20,136 nucleotides of DNA from a virus. The notes beneath the pieces are model-generated. The model had not been told where the DNA came from. It saw only the letters and a list, made by a program, of their open reading frames with translations, and searched no databases. Below, piece by piece: positions 9,002-14,775 of this stretch; positions within the stretch are counted from its first letter, which is position 1; every line of letters begins with the position of its first letter. The position numbers and the translations under genes are program-made. The stretch covers positions 1 through 20,136 of IMG/VR virus record IMGVR_UViG_3300022937_001507; one strand, written 5' to 3'.

Positions 9002-9426
9002 CTTGTCTTTTTCTCTAAGGTTATCATAGCATCATCTATATGTAGATAACCTACTTCTTTATCTACCCATTCTTTCCAATTAAAATCTGTTTGAGCTGGA
9101 AGTTTTCGAGTCTCCCAATTAAAGTCATAATCTTCGTGTTCTTCCATTCCTATAGGGTCAAACAAATATAACATATCTCCACCTTCGGTAGGCATCGTAA
9201 CTGCATACATAAACTCAAAACCATTATCTTTGGCGTATTTTTTATTCCAATCATATTTAGGTTTTTCAATTATCGTATCATCATAGTGTTTTCTACGACA
9301 CTTTATCTCTAACATTATTCCGTTATCAGCATCAAAAGCATCGTAGCGTGAAAACTTCTCATCCATACGTACAAAGTTGTAGTGGCCTACATTAAGTAGC
9401 TTTATTACGTCATCCTCAGTCATCAT
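8995..9426 (-). CDS. possible PD-(D/E)XK-fold nuclease, 143 residues, last gene of the early operon
   Basis: I chose the ATG at 9426 (or the adjacent ATG at 9423) because AAGGACGAGG lies just before it and it overlaps the end of the gene before it (ATGATGACTGA). A reading back to 9501 lacks such a signal. Near residues 28-42 the protein has 'YDAFDADNGIMLEIKCRRK'. This gives Asp29 or Asp32, then Glu40-x-Lys42, flanked by hydrophobic strand residues, which is the spacing expected of a PD-(D/E)XK core. A Lys/Tyr-rich segment and 'MYAVTMPTEGGDMLYLFDP' follow as probable strands. The fold call is inference. It could be a resolvase-like or restriction-like enzyme, or an inactive relative. Confidence 0.5.
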   Translation of the reverse strand: MMTEDDVIKLLNVGHYNFVRMDEKFSRYDAFDADNGIMLEIKCRRKHYDDTIIEKPKYDWNKKYAKDNGFEFMYAVTMPTEGGDMLYLFDPIGMEEHEDYDFNWETRKLPAQTDFNWKEWVDKEVGYLHIDDAMITLEKKTSH

Positions 9427-9703
9427 CCTCGTCCTTCTTAAATCTATCCTCACTAGCATAATTCCACAATTCATATTGATAGTGGTCACCAGTGTTTCCA
9501 TTCTGACCTATTATATCTATTCTCTCCTCATCCCAGTCGTCTCCGACTAGTTTTTGGTAGTACGTTTCGAGAGCAGTTGTTTTAATTCTTTCGACAAGCT
9601 TTTCGTACTTCTGCTCCGCTTCGATTCGTTTCTCTTTCTCTTTTTCATATTTCTGGACCCAAGAGATATACGAATTCTTTTGAAGTTCACGCCACGAGTC
9701 CAC
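9416..9703 (-). CDS. charged coiled-coil protein, 95 residues, unknown
   Basis: Starts with GTG at 9703, whose first base is the last base of the stop of the gene before it (TAGTG), with GAGG 8 bases before. Residues about 10-45 are a charged helix (VQKYEKEKEKRIEAEQKYEK) likely to form a coiled coil. The middle has 'DDWDEERIDIIGQNGN' and the end is strongly acidic (KKDEDDD). There are no cysteines and no signal peptide. The stop overlaps the next start. I do not recognise it. Its acidic tail and place among small early genes would fit a host-interaction protein, which is a guess. Confidence 0.5.
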   Translation of the reverse strand: MDSWRELQKNSYISWVQKYEKEKEKRIEAEQKYEKLVERIKTTALETYYQKLVGDDWDEERIDIIGQNGNTGDHYQYELWNYASEDRFKKDEDDD

Positions 9704-9984
9704 TACTGATACCTCTTATACCAAACTCTACGACCATTCTTTCTTATGTCGATTGTCTTACAGTATTCAGTAGCACCTCTCTTCTCTGCTGCCATAACAT
9801 ACATATAACAAGACCAGACATCTTTACATACAAAAGTACCACCGCCTTCTACTCCATCATTCTTTACTACATCCATAGTAATTAACTCTGGTGCAGGAAA
9901 TTGATAGATGCTTGGTTTACCCCAATCGTGAGAAGCATTAGCTGCTCCCCACATAAGTAATAATCCTAATAAACTACGACGCAT
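9703..9984 (-). CDS. small exported protein with signal peptide, 93 residues
   Basis: The ATG at 9984 is chosen because GGAGG lies 5 bases before it. A TTG four codons upstream would use that same site as coding sequence. The N-terminus MRRSLLGLLLMWGAANAS is a classic short signal peptide: two Arg, a Leu-rich core, then an Ala-x-Ala-like site (ANA|S). The mature part of about 75 residues has three cysteines (TFVCKDVWSCYMYV and EYCKTI) and a basic end (RKNGRRVWYKRYQ). The product should reach the periplasm or outer membrane side. Possible roles are envelope modification, exclusion of other phages, or a spanin-like role, but no lipobox Cys follows the core. Unknown family. Confidence 0.6.
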   Translation of the reverse strand: MRRSLLGLLLMWGAANASHDWGKPSIYQFPAPELITMDVVKNDGVEGGGTFVCKDVWSCYMYVMAAEKRGATEYCKTIDIRKNGRRVWYKRYQ

Positions 9985-10135
9985 ATCTTCCTCCAAATCT
10001 CATAGGTATTTCTTTACCTGTATCATCAACAATAAGTACCTCAGTATATTCTACTACTTCAGCATCTTTACCTTTACCTGTTTGTGTTCTCACAACTTGT
10101 ACATCTTTGACAGTATATTTAGTTTTATCTACCAT
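9974..10135 (-). CDS. 53-residue protein overlapping the end of nrdB, unknown
   Basis: The ATG at 10135 lies inside the last codons of nrdB (7-base overlap) and is preceded 7 bases away by AAAGGAG, an excellent site. The stop TAG at 9974 lies 11 bases past the next start, so the gene fits exactly between its neighbours. The product starts MVDKTKYTVKDVQVVRTQTG and ends EIPMRFGGRYAS. It is a Thr/Val/Lys/Asp-rich beta-type sequence with no cysteine or membrane segment. It is too short for usual length cut-offs. The function is unknown. Coupling to nrdB translation is likely. Confidence 0.6.
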   Translation of the reverse strand: MVDKTKYTVKDVQVVRTQTGKGKDAEVVEYTEVLIVDDTGKEIPMRFGGRYAS

Positions 10136-11088
10136 CCCCATTCTCCTTTCATACCAGCAGCACTATAATCTGTAACAGTGCCCTCAAAAAAATTCTTAAA
10201 GCTATCACCTGCAATAATCCATTCTACCCAAGGTAGGGGATTCTCCTTTACACCATAGTTAGCTTTAAGTCCTAGTTGTATTAGTCTTCTATCCGCCAAG
10301 TGCCTGATATAATCTTTGACTTCGCCTTTCTCCAGACCCTCGACGCTTCCCATTTTATACGCCAAATCGATAACCTTGTCTTCCAGTGAGACAGCAGTTC
10401 TAACCATTTCATATATTTCCCTCTTCAATTCATCCGTTACCACTCTTGGATGTTCATTACAAAATTGTCTAAATAATCTAGACATCCCTTCTACGTGCAT
10501 ACTTTCATCACGTATAGACCACTCAACTACCTCACACATACCCTTCATCTTACCGAAGCGTTGGTAGTTTAGCAGCATAGCAAATGCAGAGAACAAAGAC
10601 ATACCTTCGTTGACACAAGTTTGAGCTAACGCTTTAGCCAAGCCGTGTAACGTAACTACATCATTCTCTTGCATAAATTCAATCTTGTCTTTCATCTGTT
10701 TGTATTCTAAGAATGCTGAATACTCACTATCATCAAAACCTAACGTATCATTAAGTAATGCGTAGGCACGTTGATGTGTACCTTCTCTATTAGCGAAAGA
10801 CATAATCATATTACGTATCTCGTGATTACGAAACTTAGGTAAGAAGTTATCACAATAGTTCTGAGCTACTTGCACATCCGACTGTGTAAATAGACGTAGG
10901 ATTTGAGTTATGTGATTCTTTTCCTCAGCATTGATATCACCTCGTTTCCATTGGTCAACGTCCTCTTGTAGTTTAACTTCCCATATACCCCAATGAATCT
11001 TCTCGTGCTCTTCAGCGATTTCCATTGCCCACTGATGATTAAATGGTTTATATGTTCTTGCTTCATCTAATACTCCTACTTCATTCAT
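10129..11088 (-). CDS. nrdB: class I ribonucleotide reductase, small (beta, R2) subunit
   Basis: This 319-residue protein generates and holds the radical that the large subunit uses to reduce ribonucleoside diphosphates. The metal ligands are visible: Asp71 (FTQSD), Glu102 and His105 (REGTH), Glu161 (VNEGM), Glu195 and His198 (RDESMH). Tyr109, seven residues after Glu102, sits where the radical tyrosine of E. coli R2 is, so a tyrosyl-radical enzyme is expected. The C-terminus ends with aromatic residues (GEWGW), as needed for contact with the large subunit. The start overlaps the zinc protein gene by 8 bases, so nrdA, zinc protein and nrdB are one translational unit. Phage reductases make deoxynucleotides for replication. 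Confidence 0.95.
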   Translation of the reverse strand: MNEVGVLDEARTYKPFNHQWAMEIAEEHEKIHWGIWEVKLQEDVDQWKRGDINAEEKNHITQILRLFTQSDVQVAQNYCDNFLPKFRNHEIRNMIMSFANREGTHQRAYALLNDTLGFDDSEYSAFLEYKQMKDKIEFMQENDVVTLHGLAKALAQTCVNEGMSLFSAFAMLLNYQRFGKMKGMCEVVEWSIRDESMHVEGMSRLFRQFCNEHPRVVTDELKREIYEMVRTAVSLEDKVIDLAYKMGSVEGLEKGEVKDYIRHLADRRLIQLGLKANYGVKENPLPWVEWIIAGDSFKNFFEGTVTDYSAAGMKGEWGW

Positions 11089-11266
11089 CTTCTTCCTCTA
11101 TTCCGTTAAGTTGGTCTGCCATATCCATCATACAAGGTAGACAAAATTCACATAATGTGACTGGAAGAATTCCGAAGTATCCTTGTAGACCTCCAGCTTC
11201 TTCATCATACTCACATCCACATATAGAACATTTCGTAGGATGCTCTAACCCTGACAACTTAGACAT
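11081..11266 (-). CDS. small zinc-ribbon-like protein between nrdA and nrdB
   Basis: 61 residues, starting at ATG 11266 inside the end of nrdA (22-base overlap) and ending 8 bases into nrdB. It has cysteines in two groups: Cys13, Cys16, Cys18 (CSICGC) and Cys39, Cys42, Cys45 (CEFCLPC), about 20 residues apart. A C-x2-C...C-x2-C zinc site is likely, with two cysteines to spare. The C-terminus is acidic (LNGIEEEDE). The tight overlap on both sides suggests a role with the reductase, for example in assembly or reduction of its disulfide, or only co-expression. No glutaredoxin or thioredoxin gene is seen in the window. Confidence 0.7.
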   Translation of the reverse strand: MSKLSGLEHPTKCSICGCEYDEEAGGLQGYFGILPVTLCEFCLPCMMDMADQLNGIEEEDE

Positions 11267-13029
11267 TCGTCGGCCTCCTCTTTAAATGTTTCTAATTTTA
11301 TTCTCTCTACTTTCTTACCTATCTGTTCAGCAGTAGCACCACTGTTAGTACGTAAGTAATAAAGACCTTTAAGTTTCTTGGCCCAAGCAGCTAGATGTAC
11401 TTTATTCACATACGCCTTGTCGCTGCCAGCAGGGAAGAATAGATTGACTGATTGTCCTTGACATATCATCGGTTGTCTAGTTGCAGCGTGTTCTACGACC
11501 CACAACTGGTCCAGCTCAAATGCAGTCTTAAATACATCTTTCTCCCAATCAGTAAGATAATCTAAGTGTTGTACACTACCTTCGTGATGAATAATATCAG
11601 ACCATTGCTCTTTCAACCAATCTTTCTCGAAACCTAATCTTAATCTATGTTCATTAAGAACTCTAGCTAGATGTCTGTTTTTAACTAGATGAGACCCAAC
11701 CCTAGTCCTATGGGTATAAGCATTAGACTTAATAGGCTCAATACTAGCACTAGTCCCACAGATAATAGAGCTGTTAGCATTAGGGGCAATAGCAAGTAGA
11801 TGGCTATTCCTTCTGTTACTTCCTTTACCGTCTGGGTATTCTCCACGTACTTTAGCCAATCTTTCAGTAGCTTCAACTGCTTGCTCCTTAATTAAGTTAA
11901 ACATCTTAATGTTCTGTCCTGTAGCTTGTGCTGACTCCCAGGGAATATTCTTCGATTGTAGGTACGAATGAAAGCCCATAGCACCCAGCCCTAGGCTACG
12001 CTCCTGATATGCCGATAATTTGGCTCTCCAGAGTTCTGAAGGGGCATTATCTATGAACTGTGTTAAGACGTTATCTAACATCTCAATTAAGTCTGATACA
12101 AGTTCTGTCCCTTTCCATTGGTCAAACTGTTCCAAATTGAGGGAGGATAAGCAACATACTGCCGTCCTATTCTCATCTGTGGGAAGATGTATCTCATTAC
12201 AGAGATTGCTTCCCTTAATTGTAAGTCCGTGGGCTTGTAACTCTTTTGGTAATTGTCTATTTGCTTCATCTATAAAATTAAGGTAAGGTTCACCAGTTCT
12301 GAATCGTACTTCTAACAGTCTTTGCCATAAGTCTCTCGCAGGTATCGTATCACGGACTTCACCGTTACTAGGGTCACGTAAACTCCAAGGCTTATTATCA
12401 ACAACGCAATCCATAAAGGCGTCAGTAATATTGACAGCGTTATTAATGTTAAAACACTTGCGATTAGTATCCCCTCCAGTAGGTACTCGTAAGTTGATGA
12501 ATTCAATGATGTCTGGATGCGAGATATCAGTGTACGCAGCATAGCTCCCTTTCCTTGTCTTTCCTTGTTTATAAGCAGTCATTGCTGAATCTGCTACTTT
12601 AATAAAAGGTATTGGCCCAGGAGCTTTATCGCTCACAGGTCTAACGTCACCCCAGTGACCGCCAACACCACCACCTTTAACACTTAACCAAGCTAACTCA
12701 GATTGATGTTGTATGAGACCGTTAAGGTCGTCAGGAACATAACTAAGAAAGCAAGAAATAGGTAGTCCTTTGACTTCTTCTCCTGGCATCGGAGCGTTAG
12801 ACAATATAGGACTACTGAACATAAACCACCCATTACTAACAGCATCATATAACCTCTGTGCTAATTCTAAATCATTATTACTATAAGCAACACAGGCTCT
12901 AGCGTATGCTTCCTGTGGTGATTTCTCTTTACCTCTAAGATAGTAATTTGTTACAAGCTCTCTGGCTTGTTCAGACATCTTCTTGTCTCTCTTCCTATCT
13001 ATAGTGATTCCTAAATAATTACTCTTCAT
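11245..13029 (-). CDS. nrdA: class I ribonucleotide reductase, large (alpha, R1) subunit
   Basis: 594 residues. It reduces ribonucleoside diphosphates with the radical from NrdB. Visible active-site residues are Asn275, Cys277 and Glu279 (GSNLCNEI), the redox pair Cys93 (PISCF) and Cys292 (AVCCLSS), the radical-path tyrosines Tyr557-Tyr558 (KGLYYLRT), and the shuttle pair Cys589/Cys592 (CLSC) at the end. It is shorter than E. coli NrdA and begins directly at the 'IDRKRD...YYLRG..KSPQEAYARA' region. The N-terminal ATP cone is therefore missing, and dATP feedback control is probably lost, as in many phage enzymes. The start at 13029 overlaps the gene before it by 11 bases. An internal ATG at 12978 is possible but would cut the family's usual start motif. 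Confidence 0.95.
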   Translation of the reverse strand: MKSNYLGITIDRKRDKKMSEQARELVTNYYLRGKEKSPQEAYARACVAYSNNDLELAQRLYDAVSNGWFMFSSPILSNAPMPGEEVKGLPISCFLSYVPDDLNGLIQHQSELAWLSVKGGGVGGHWGDVRPVSDKAPGPIPFIKVADSAMTAYKQGKTRKGSYAAYTDISHPDIIEFINLRVPTGGDTNRKCFNINNAVNITDAFMDCVVDNKPWSLRDPSNGEVRDTIPARDLWQRLLEVRFRTGEPYLNFIDEANRQLPKELQAHGLTIKGSNLCNEIHLPTDENRTAVCCLSSLNLEQFDQWKGTELVSDLIEMLDNVLTQFIDNAPSELWRAKLSAYQERSLGLGAMGFHSYLQSKNIPWESAQATGQNIKMFNLIKEQAVEATERLAKVRGEYPDGKGSNRRNSHLLAIAPNANSSIICGTSASIEPIKSNAYTHRTRVGSHLVKNRHLARVLNEHRLRLGFEKDWLKEQWSDIIHHEGSVQHLDYLTDWEKDVFKTAFELDQLWVVEHAATRQPMICQGQSVNLFFPAGSDKAYVNKVHLAAWAKKLKGLYYLRTNSGATAEQIGKKVERIKLETFKEEADECLSCQG

Positions 13030-13228
13030 CTTCTAATTCGTCTATCTTAATATTAATCATAGTCTGGCCATCTTCTTCATACGTAGTATATTTAAGTCTA
13101 CCACTGTTATGCATCTGAATGCCATCTAAGATTCCTTTTCCGTATTGCTGCTCGCCGTACCACCAAGAAGCCGCACCACCTGCAGCACATAAAGCTGCAA
13201 TTAAAAGCATTACTAAATCAATACTCAT
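13019..13228 (-). CDS. small membrane-anchored protein, 69 residues
   Basis: ATG at 13228 with GGGAGG 7 bases before it. Residues about 4-24 (DLVMLLIAALCAAGGAASWW) form one membrane segment with small residues in its second half, followed by 'YGEQQYGKGILDGIQMHN' and an acidic end (DELEDEE). It is probably an inner membrane protein with a charged tail. It overlaps the tiny gene before it by 11 bases and nrdA by 11 bases. A function cannot be read from the sequence. Confidence 0.65.
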   Translation of the reverse strand: MSIDLVMLLIAALCAAGGAASWWYGEQQYGKGILDGIQMHNSGRLKYTTYEEDGQTMINIKIDELEDEE

Positions 13229-13382
13229 CTATATCCTCCCCAAATTGTTCTCTATTTCTAATTAATTTATCTTCAAAGTTGTCTAACAAATCTCTTACTG
13301 ATATCTCTAGGATATCGCAGATAAGACATTCGTCGTATCCTTGATTCTCAATCTTGTCTTTAAGTTCCTCAAGTGTTAGCAT
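13218..13382 (-). CDS. small acidic helical phage protein, 54 residues
   Basis: The ATG at 13382 lies inside the end of the DUF3310 gene (14-base overlap) and has GGAGAG about 9 bases before it. Its TGA at 13218 overlaps the next gene by 11 bases. The product starts MLTLEELKDKIENQGYDECL and goes on 'ICDILEISVRDLLDNFEDKL'. This pattern (L-x-E-L...LL-x-I-x-x-x-D-L...F-x-D-x-L) recurs, from memory, in small proteins of many marine phages, where it looks like a two- or three-helix bundle with a helix-turn-helix flavour. Function unknown. It is strongly supported by its exact fit between neighbours. Confidence 0.65.
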   Translation of the reverse strand: MLTLEELKDKIENQGYDECLICDILEISVRDLLDNFEDKLIRNREQFGEDIDEY

Positions 13383-13569
13383 CTATTAGTCTCTCCAAAT
13401 ACCACTGTGCCTTCTTTAAGTCCTCAAGACCATTCTTGTACTTATATCTAGACACATACTTAATAATGTTTCCCTCTAAGTAGCTAAACTTCTGGTCCAA
13501 GATAAAGTCGATAACTTCAATATTACCTTGTTTGTAATGCTGCGGATTTATCGCTTTGTTCTCGTCCAT
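13369..13569 (-). CDS. DUF3310 family protein (T7 gp1.7-related)
   Basis: 66 residues with an AAGGAG site 9 bases before the ATG. The sequence shows the whole DUF3310 signature: 'NPQHYKQGNIEVIDFI', 'YLEGNIIKYVSRYKYK' and 'GLEDLKKAQWYLERLI'. In T7 the domain occurs in gp1.7, a nucleotide kinase, and stand-alone copies are common in phages near replication genes. A role in nucleotide metabolism therefore fits the reductase next door. Whether this short version is an enzyme is not known from the sequence. It overlaps endonuclease I before it by 22 bases. Confidence 0.8.
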   Translation of the reverse strand: MDENKAINPQHYKQGNIEVIDFILDQKFSYLEGNIIKYVSRYKYKNGLEDLKKAQWYLERLIDANT

Positions 13570-13916
13570 TGTTTTAGCTCCTTAATTTGTTTAGTGCTGA
13601 ATATCTTTATGTCGTATTTAGCACACCATTGTCTGTATGTAGTCTTACCACCTTTCCTAGTTCTCTTCTCTGGGTCTGGCATCAGAAATATAAGATGTTT
13701 ATTCTCGAACTTTAATTGTTCAGCTATAGCTCTATATTTCTGAGTATCTCCAGCCCTGAAGAAACCTTTGACTTCTATATAATAATCCCCAAAGACAAAG
13801 TCAGGTGTGTAGTTACGTCTAACAGTGTAAGCAATTCTATTAGGTTCATATTTCCATTGTCTCCCTAGTAAGTCGTGACATTCTTTCTCAAGTTTACTAC
13901 GATATTTTATTGCCAT
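13548..13916 (-). CDS. endonuclease I (T7 gp3-like Holliday junction resolvase)
   Basis: 122 residues. The enzyme resolves branched DNA and helps degrade host DNA. The catalytic set of the T7 family is in place: Glu10 in 'YRSKLEKE', Asp39 in 'YTPDF', and Glu48-x-Lys50 in 'YIEVKG'. The C-terminal family motif 'GGKTTYRQWCAKYDI' follows. The length is slightly below that of T7 gp3. An AGAGGT site lies 8 bases before the ATG. The gene overlaps the exonuclease before it by 20 bases and DUF3310 after it by 22, so the nucleases are made together with the polymerase. Confidence 0.9.
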   Translation of the reverse strand: MAIKYRSKLEKECHDLLGRQWKYEPNRIAYTVRRNYTPDFVFGDYYIEVKGFFRAGDTQKYRAIAEQLKFENKHLIFLMPDPEKRTRKGGKTTYRQWCAKYDIKIFSTKQIKELKQWTRTKR

Positions 13917-14775
13917 CTTTATCTACCTCTATGACGTTAGGTGTGTAAACAGTCTCGACTAAGTATCTTGGACCATTAGAGTACAAGAAAGTTCTTAGTT
14001 CTGGGTAGCAGTGATGTTTATATTGACAATAACTACATCCTACACCTAATTTCATATTACCACTTTTACCGTCAGGCTCTGGCTTGTAACATCTTTCAGG
14101 TGGCTCTTCTTGTTCGACTACCTTCTTGATATGTTTGATTCTATCTTCAATACTGAAGAAGTTTAGTTTAGTCCATTGACTAGACGTCTCATCATCCATA
14201 TCATATTTTAGTAGAGTAAGATGTCCGTTAGTCTTATCCATAGCTAACCAACCGAATTGTCTCTCGCCTTCAGCGTGAGCATAACCTTTGATTTGGTCTA
14301 TGTATCCAAATGGGTCATCATCTATAAGTGAACCATCTTTAAACTTACGGAAGCCGTAGCTGGATGTAGATTTGACATCTACTAATAGACCATCTATCTT
14401 ACAGTCCATAGAGCCTCTAATCTCATCTACTTCTACTTGTTTCTGTTCGTCTGTGACTGTATGGCCTGAGAGTTTTACCAATGCTAGGACCATCTCTTCA
14501 ATTAAATGTCCATACAGAAATTTGATTTTAGTGTGAGGGAGCAGGGGTTCTCCCTCGTAACCTTTATAATTATACCATAGTTGTCTATCCTTTTTACCGA
14601 TATTTGACATTCTTAATTTACGATTGTCTTTTTTATGCTCAGTAATATTGTTGAGTAGAATTTCTTTCATATTCTCTGCAAACTGGTCTAAGACCTTCTC
14701 AACATTGACACCTTCTGGTATCTCTTTGGTATCTATCAAATCATAGATATCTTGTATTAGTGTGTCTGTGCCCAC
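13897..14775 (-). CDS. PD-(D/E)XK exonuclease, Cas4/RecB-like
   Basis: 292 residues from GTG at 14775, which overlaps the polymerase end by 19 bases. The nuclease core is visible: 'GHLIEEM' (His90, Glu93), 'GSMDCKID' (Asp124), 'VDVKS' (Asp133-x-Lys135) and 'YIDQIKGYA' (Gln161...Tyr165), as in RecB/Cas4-type nucleases. Near the C-terminus Cys229, Cys247, Cys250 and Cys256 form a cluster like the iron-sulfur site of such enzymes, although in Cas4 one of the four cysteines is usually at the N-terminal side. In T7 the exonuclease (gp6) lies among the replication genes. This probably does the same job: removal of primers and recycling of host DNA. Confidence 0.85.
   Translation of the reverse strand: MGTDTLIQDIYDLIDTKEIPEGVNVEKVLDQFAENMKEILLNNITEHKKDNRKLRMSNIGKKDRQLWYNYKGYEGEPLLPHTKIKFLYGHLIEEMVLALVKLSGHTVTDEQKQVEVDEIRGSMDCKIDGLLVDVKSTSSYGFRKFKDGSLIDDDPFGYIDQIKGYAHAEGERQFGWLAMDKTNGHLTLLKYDMDDETSSQWTKLNFFSIEDRIKHIKKVVEQEEPPERCYKPEPDGKSGNMKLGVGCSYCQYKHHCYPELRTFLYSNGPRYLVETVYTPNVIEVDKDGNKIS

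Noticed and set aside
8793-9029. A 78-residue + strand frame overlapping the last late gene
   Set aside because: It lacks a ribosome site, while the 8759 frame has AGGAG and fits the spacing to the gene before it.
9427-9501. N-terminal extension of the last early gene to 9501
   Set aside because: No ribosome site at 9501, and it overlaps the coiled-coil gene more than any other pair in the operon; the starts at 9426/9423 have a good site.
11685-11876. Leucine-rich, membrane-like frame on the - strand
   Set aside because: It lies wholly inside nrdA in another frame, has no start signal, and its hydrophobicity follows from the shifted codons.
12312-12542. Hydrophobic 76-residue frame on the - strand
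   Set aside because: Shadow frame inside nrdA without a ribosome binding site.
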